Origin: Streptomyces aurantiacus
GTDB taxonomy: Bacteria > Actinomycetota > Actinomycetes > Streptomycetales > Streptomycetaceae
Direction of reading: 5' to 3'
DNA length: 64,000 bases
NCBI RefSeq assembly: GCF_027107535.1
Contig: NZ_CP114283.1
Location: forward strand, 6,138,001 to 6,202,000
A program made the translations under genes and the position numbers. Under the pieces are notes generated by a model, which was given only the letters and a program-made list of their open reading frames with translations, made no database searches and was not told where the DNA came from. Positions 61,282-64,000 of the stretch are shown one piece after another; the stretch's first letter is position 1; each line of letters starts with the position of its first letter.

Positions 61282-61304
61282 GCCCGCGAGCCCGCGGCCC
61301 ATTC

Positions 61305-61349
61305 GCCCCGGAGGGGCGCGGGGAACTGCGCGACCGGCCCCCACCGGCC
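61305..61349. repeat. Streptomyces intergenic repeat (GGGGCGCGGGGAACTGCGCGA type)
   Basis: The stretch GAGGGGCGCGGGGAACTGCG followed by CGACCGGCCCC is the core of a short repeat that occurs in many intergenic gaps of Streptomyces genomes, usually after a coding sequence. It opens with the small hairpin GCCCC-GGA-GGGGC (61305-61317). Function is unproven; terminator or recombination element are the usual suggestions. It lies between the glycosyltransferase and the convergent protease gene. Confidence 0.7.
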
Positions 61350-61378
61350 GACACCGCACCCGCTCCAGGAGATACGCG

Positions 61379-62818
61379 TCAGGCCACGGTGATGTGCACC
61401 GTCATCTCGTCGGCGCCCGGGGTTCCGACGGTCTCGATGGTCACCCCTGTCCAGGTGCCGTCCGGCAGGTCGAGTGCCGGATCCGTGTCCTCGCCGACCG
61501 TGTTCCTGTCCTGGCAGGGGTACAGGTCGTCGCTGTCGCCCCGGTTGCCCCGGCCGAACATCCGCGAGAGGTCTCCCCGGCCGTCGGCCTGGAGGAGTTC
61601 GACGGCGAGGTTCTGCTCGTCGTTCACGTTGTCGATCGACTCGTCGACGACGTACACGGCGATCCCCTCGTCGGGCAGGAAGGCGTCCTGTCCGCGTCGG
61701 CGGCGGTACTCGACAAGGATGTACTGGTCGTCGGTCATGGTGGCGGGGTTGTGGACGAACACCGCCTCACCGTCCTCGGCGGCGGGCCGCAGCCTGATGT
61801 CCCGGGTGGTCTTGTTCACCACCTGGGGCTCGGTCCAGCCGTGGAACATCCGCAGCATGGCCGTCGGGAAAACCGGCGTCAGACCGCCGTTGCCCCATGA
61901 ACCGCCCGCCATCAGGCAGTAGCTGCCCAGCCCCGCCGACCGGGTCAGCTGCTGCTGACCGGTGTCGTAGTAGTCGGCCCAGCGCGCCGCGAGGTGGCCC
62001 CACTCGTGGGCGCAGACGCCTACGGCGCAGTCCTCGGGCACGGTCAGGAAGGTGCGGACCGACAGGCCCGGTGCCACCTCGACGCCGCCCGGGATCGTCC
62101 ACTTGAGGCTCCACAGGTCGCCGCGTTGGGTCGTCTGCTCGGCGCCGCGTCCCGCATGGATGACGAACAGGGCTGTGACGGCGCCCTCGTCGAGTGCGTC
62201 GAAGGAGGTGAAGTCGACTCCGGCGTCCCGGGCCGCGAGGACGGCGTCCCGCGCCAGCCCCTGGGTGTTGCGCGGGAAGTTGGGGTTCATGCCGGAGTTG
62301 TCGTCGGCGTAGAAGGACAGCGGCTCCGGCATCCGGAACCAGCCGTGCACAGCACCCTGGATGTCGATCCCGGTGCCCGGCGACGTGTCGAAGGCACTGG
62401 CCTTGCGGTAGTAGGAGCGCATGCTGCCGCTCGGGAACTCGTCAAGGCCGAAGAGCATGCTGTCGTAGTGGCCGGGGCCGTGGTCGGCCTCGTGCGGCCG
62501 GTCGGGGAAGTCGACGAGCAGCACCAACGTCCGCACGGTTCCGCGGAGCCGGGTCGCGGGGCGGGTCATCAGCTGCTTGTCGGTGCTGGGGCCCGGGTCG
62601 AGCGCGCCGTCGTCGAGACCGACGAGGTTCTCGCCCCTGCGGCCCGCGCGCCACACGGTGTAGTACTCCTCGAACGTCATGTTCTTCGGCAGTCGGCGGC
62701 CCTTGACCAGTTCGAGATAGCGGGCGTAGAGCTGCGCGAGGGCCTGCGGCGACAGTGGTACCGGGCAGGCGTCGGCGCAGTGGTGTGCGGGTCGTACGGG
62801 GCTGAGCGTATGGCGCAT
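61379..62818 (-). CDS. M6-family (immune inhibitor A-type) metalloprotease
   Basis: 479 residues. Zinc site [18 protein letters not shown] (HExxH with Glu catalytic), preceded by the M6 block [20 protein letters not shown] and followed by [20 protein letters not shown]. The family is normally secreted, but this protein begins with a polar stretch ([20 protein letters not shown]) and shows no signal peptide or membrane helix, so it may be intracellular or exported by another route. RBS AGGGGG before ATG 62818. Confidence 0.87.
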   Translation of the reverse strand: MRHTLSPVRPAHHCADACPVPLSPQALAQLYARYLELVKGRRLPKNMTFEEYYTVWRAGRRGENLVGLDDGALDPGPSTDKQLMTRPATRLRGTVRTLVLLVDFPDRPHEADHGPGHYDSMLFGLDEFPSGSMRSYYRKASAFDTSPGTGIDIQGAVHGWFRMPEPLSFYADDNSGMNPNFPRNTQGLARDAVLAARDAGVDFTSFDALDEGAVTALFVIHAGRGAEQTTQRGDLWSLKWTIPGGVEVAPGLSVRTFLTVPEDCAVGVCAHEWGHLAARWADYYDTGQQQLTRSAGLGSYCLMAGGSWGNGGLTPVFPTAMLRMFHGWTEPQVVNKTTRDIRLRPAAEDGEAVFVHNPATMTDDQYILVEYRRRRGQDAFLPDEGIAVYVVDESIDNVNDEQNLAVELLQADGRGDLSRMFGRGNRGDSDDLYPCQDRNTVGEDTDPALDLPDGTWTGVTIETVGTPGADEMTVHITVA

Positions 62819-63113
62819 CAGGCACCCCCTTCAGGGGACGAACCCCTTTTGCCGGACACGAAGGATCCAGAGGAACCAGGCCCGGCGAAGGCGGTACGCC
62901 TTCTCCTGGCCGGGGGTGAGACTACTGTCAACACGCCGCTGTGGACCGCGACTTGGGCGCACAGCATCCGGAACAAGGCGCTCCCCCCGCGCAGCCCTGT
63001 TCCGGAGCACGGCGGTCCACCGGCACGACCCGGTTCCGGAGCATGGCGGTTCCCTGTCCGACCCGGTCACTGAACTCGCGGGCCCCTCGGCCGGTTCGGT
63101 GCCGACCCTGGAT

Positions 63114-63776
63114 CTACTCGTCTCGCGGCCGCCAGCCCGCCGGGCGCAGGATCCCCAGGAGCAGGCCCACGAGTTCGTCCACCACTTCGTCGAGGGTCGC
63201 CTCGACCCAGCCCGAACTCCAGTCGTGCAGCAGTCCGTTGACGCTGCCGATGAACGCCGCCGCCGCGATCCGGTAGTCGCGCGGGACCGCCTCGCCGCGG
63301 TCGGCGGCGGCCATGGCCTCGGCGCGGATGAAGTCGATCCAGCGGGAGCGGCGGGCCAGCCGTTGCCGTTCGAGCCGTGGGCTGACGCCGATGATCTCGA
63401 CGAAGGTGATGCGCAGGCGGCGCGGATCACCGGTGACGTCGGCGGCGTAGGCCCGGAAGGCGGCGGTCGCGCGTTCCGCGATCGGCTGCCCGTCCGCCTC
63501 GGCGAGACCGGCCAGGGCCGCTTCCTCCGCCCAGTCGTTGACCTGGAGATGGAGGGCGGCCAGTACGTCTTCGAGGGTGCGGAACTCCTCGTAGAACTGG
63601 CGGGTGGACAGGCCGGCGGCCTCGCTCAGGGCGGAGACGGTCGTGGCGCGGTAGCCGGGGGCGTCCCCGAAGAGCTGGAGCCCGGCGTCCAGGAATCTTC
63701 GGCGGCGCTCGGCCTGCCGCTCCTCGGCGGTCCTGCCGCCGTAACGGCCCGTCGGCGCCCTGAGCCTGCCCGCCAC
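63114..63776 (-). CDS. TetR-family transcriptional regulator
   Basis: 220 residues. HTH: RRRRFLDAGLQLFGDAPGYR then VSALSEAAGLSTRQFYEEFR. The ligand domain is typical helical TetR. GTG 63776 has GAGGGGGG upstream and is preferred to GTG/ATG candidates further out. It is divergent from the gene at 63932 and may control it; the 155-bp gap contains TACTTTCCAGTAAG-like A+T-rich sequence (63845-63862). Confidence 0.88.
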   Translation of the reverse strand: MAGRLRAPTGRYGGRTAEERQAERRRRFLDAGLQLFGDAPGYRATTVSALSEAAGLSTRQFYEEFRTLEDVLAALHLQVNDWAEEAALAGLAEADGQPIAERATAAFRAYAADVTGDPRRLRITFVEIIGVSPRLERQRLARRSRWIDFIRAEAMAAADRGEAVPRDYRIAAAAFIGSVNGLLHDWSSGWVEATLDEVVDELVGLLLGILRPAGWRPRDE

Positions 63777-63845
63777 TGAACCCCCCTCATCGCCCGACGG
63801 CCAATTTTGTCCTGTCCGAAGTCTTGTAGTGAGGGGCCCTCTCTC

Positions 63846-63861
63846 CTTACTTTCCAGTAAG
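63846..63861. promoter_or_regulatory. inverted repeat TTACTTTCCAGTAA between divergent genes
   Basis: CTTACT (63846-63851) and AGTAAG (63856-63861) are perfect 6-nt complements around TTCC, in the A+T-rich gap between the TetR gene and the divergent secreted-protein gene. Good candidate for the TetR operator controlling both. Only one copy is visible. Confidence 0.5.
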
Positions 63862-63931
63862 TCCAATCTGAACGCGCACGTTTTCAGATTCTCCGCCTTG
63901 TCATGTTCCCCACACATAGGAGAGATCGGTC

Positions 63932-64000
63932 ATGTCTGCCCTCAGAGCCCGGCACGCGTGGTCCATCGCCGCCGCCCTCGTCCTGACCGTCACCGCACCG
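63932..64000 (+). CDS. secreted protein, N-terminal fragment (continues beyond window)
   Basis: Only 23 codons are visible: MSALRARHAWSIAAALVLTV then TAP. This is the start of a Sec signal peptide (basic start then hydrophobic core). RBS TAGGAGAG before ATG 63932. Product unknown; divergent from a TetR gene. Confidence 0.7.
   Translation, partial: MSALRARHAWSIAAALVLTVTAP

Overview
The window is chromosomal DNA from a high-GC actinomycete, almost certainly Streptomyces or a very close relative. The evidence is extreme third-position GC, many GTG starts, GTGA/ATGA stop-start overlaps, and typical lineage families: large ATP-binding LuxR regulators, NsdA-like TPR regulators, an XRE-DUF5753/DUF397 pair, a SAV2177-type methyltransferase, PucR regulators, DUF6624, DUF3105, CU044_5270 and an MT0933-type antitoxin homologue. 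I saw no rRNA, tRNA, CRISPR, insertion sequence, integrase, PKS or NRPS. The content looks like accessory and regulatory chromosome-arm material.

Layout. 1-10.5 kb: a LuxR regulator cut by the left edge, a DUF6624 gene coupled to an anti-sigma-type ATPase, an SDR, an NsdA-like regulator, the XRE/DUF397 pair, a SAV2177-type methyltransferase and a BBE-type flavin oxidoreductase. 10.5-15 kb: a full-length LuxR regulator, a membrane peptidoglycan-binding protein and a small methyltransferase. 15.3-27 kb: a ten-gene operon, the most interesting part. It encodes an ATP-grasp ligase, a DUF364 protein, a cysteine-synthase-like PLP enzyme, a dipeptide epimerase, an MFS exporter, a methyltransferase, and a complete nickel/peptide-type ABC importer (lipoprotein, two permeases, fused double ATPase). 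It is preceded by a Fur/Zur-like palindrome lying between plausible -35 and -10 elements and followed by a very strong hairpin. I read it as a metal-regulated system that makes, exports and re-imports a small amino-acid-derived metal chelator (metallophore, possibly for zinc). It resembles the cnt (staphylopine) locus in logic but uses different biosynthetic enzymes. The product is not known.

27-45 kb: a GNAT, a class F sortase with a surface-protein-like neighbour, an aldo/keto reductase, an epoxide-hydrolase-like enzyme, a membrane-anchored S1 protease, a DUF89/ARMT1 protein, a TetR/MFS efflux pair with twin operators, a DUF3105 protein, two divergent PucR regulators, a secreted polyester (PET/cutinase-like) hydrolase, a second secreted hydrolase and a secreted protein of unknown function.

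45-64 kb: an antitoxin-like protein, RNase HI, a GNAT, an RpiR regulator, a TetR regulator whose palindromes recur in front of the neighbouring Zn-ribbon/OB gene, a DinB-like protein, a TPR plus prenyl-diphosphate-synthase operon behind two overlapping perfect palindromes, a secreted beta-helix protein, a SnoaL-like protein, an ECF sigma factor with its coupled membrane partner, a stand-alone cytochrome oxidase subunit I with a coupled small membrane protein, a decayed sigma-factor fragment, a GT1 glycosyltransferase, an M6 metalloprotease, a TetR regulator and the first codons of a secreted protein. Functions are assigned from sequence motifs by eye; no database search was possible.
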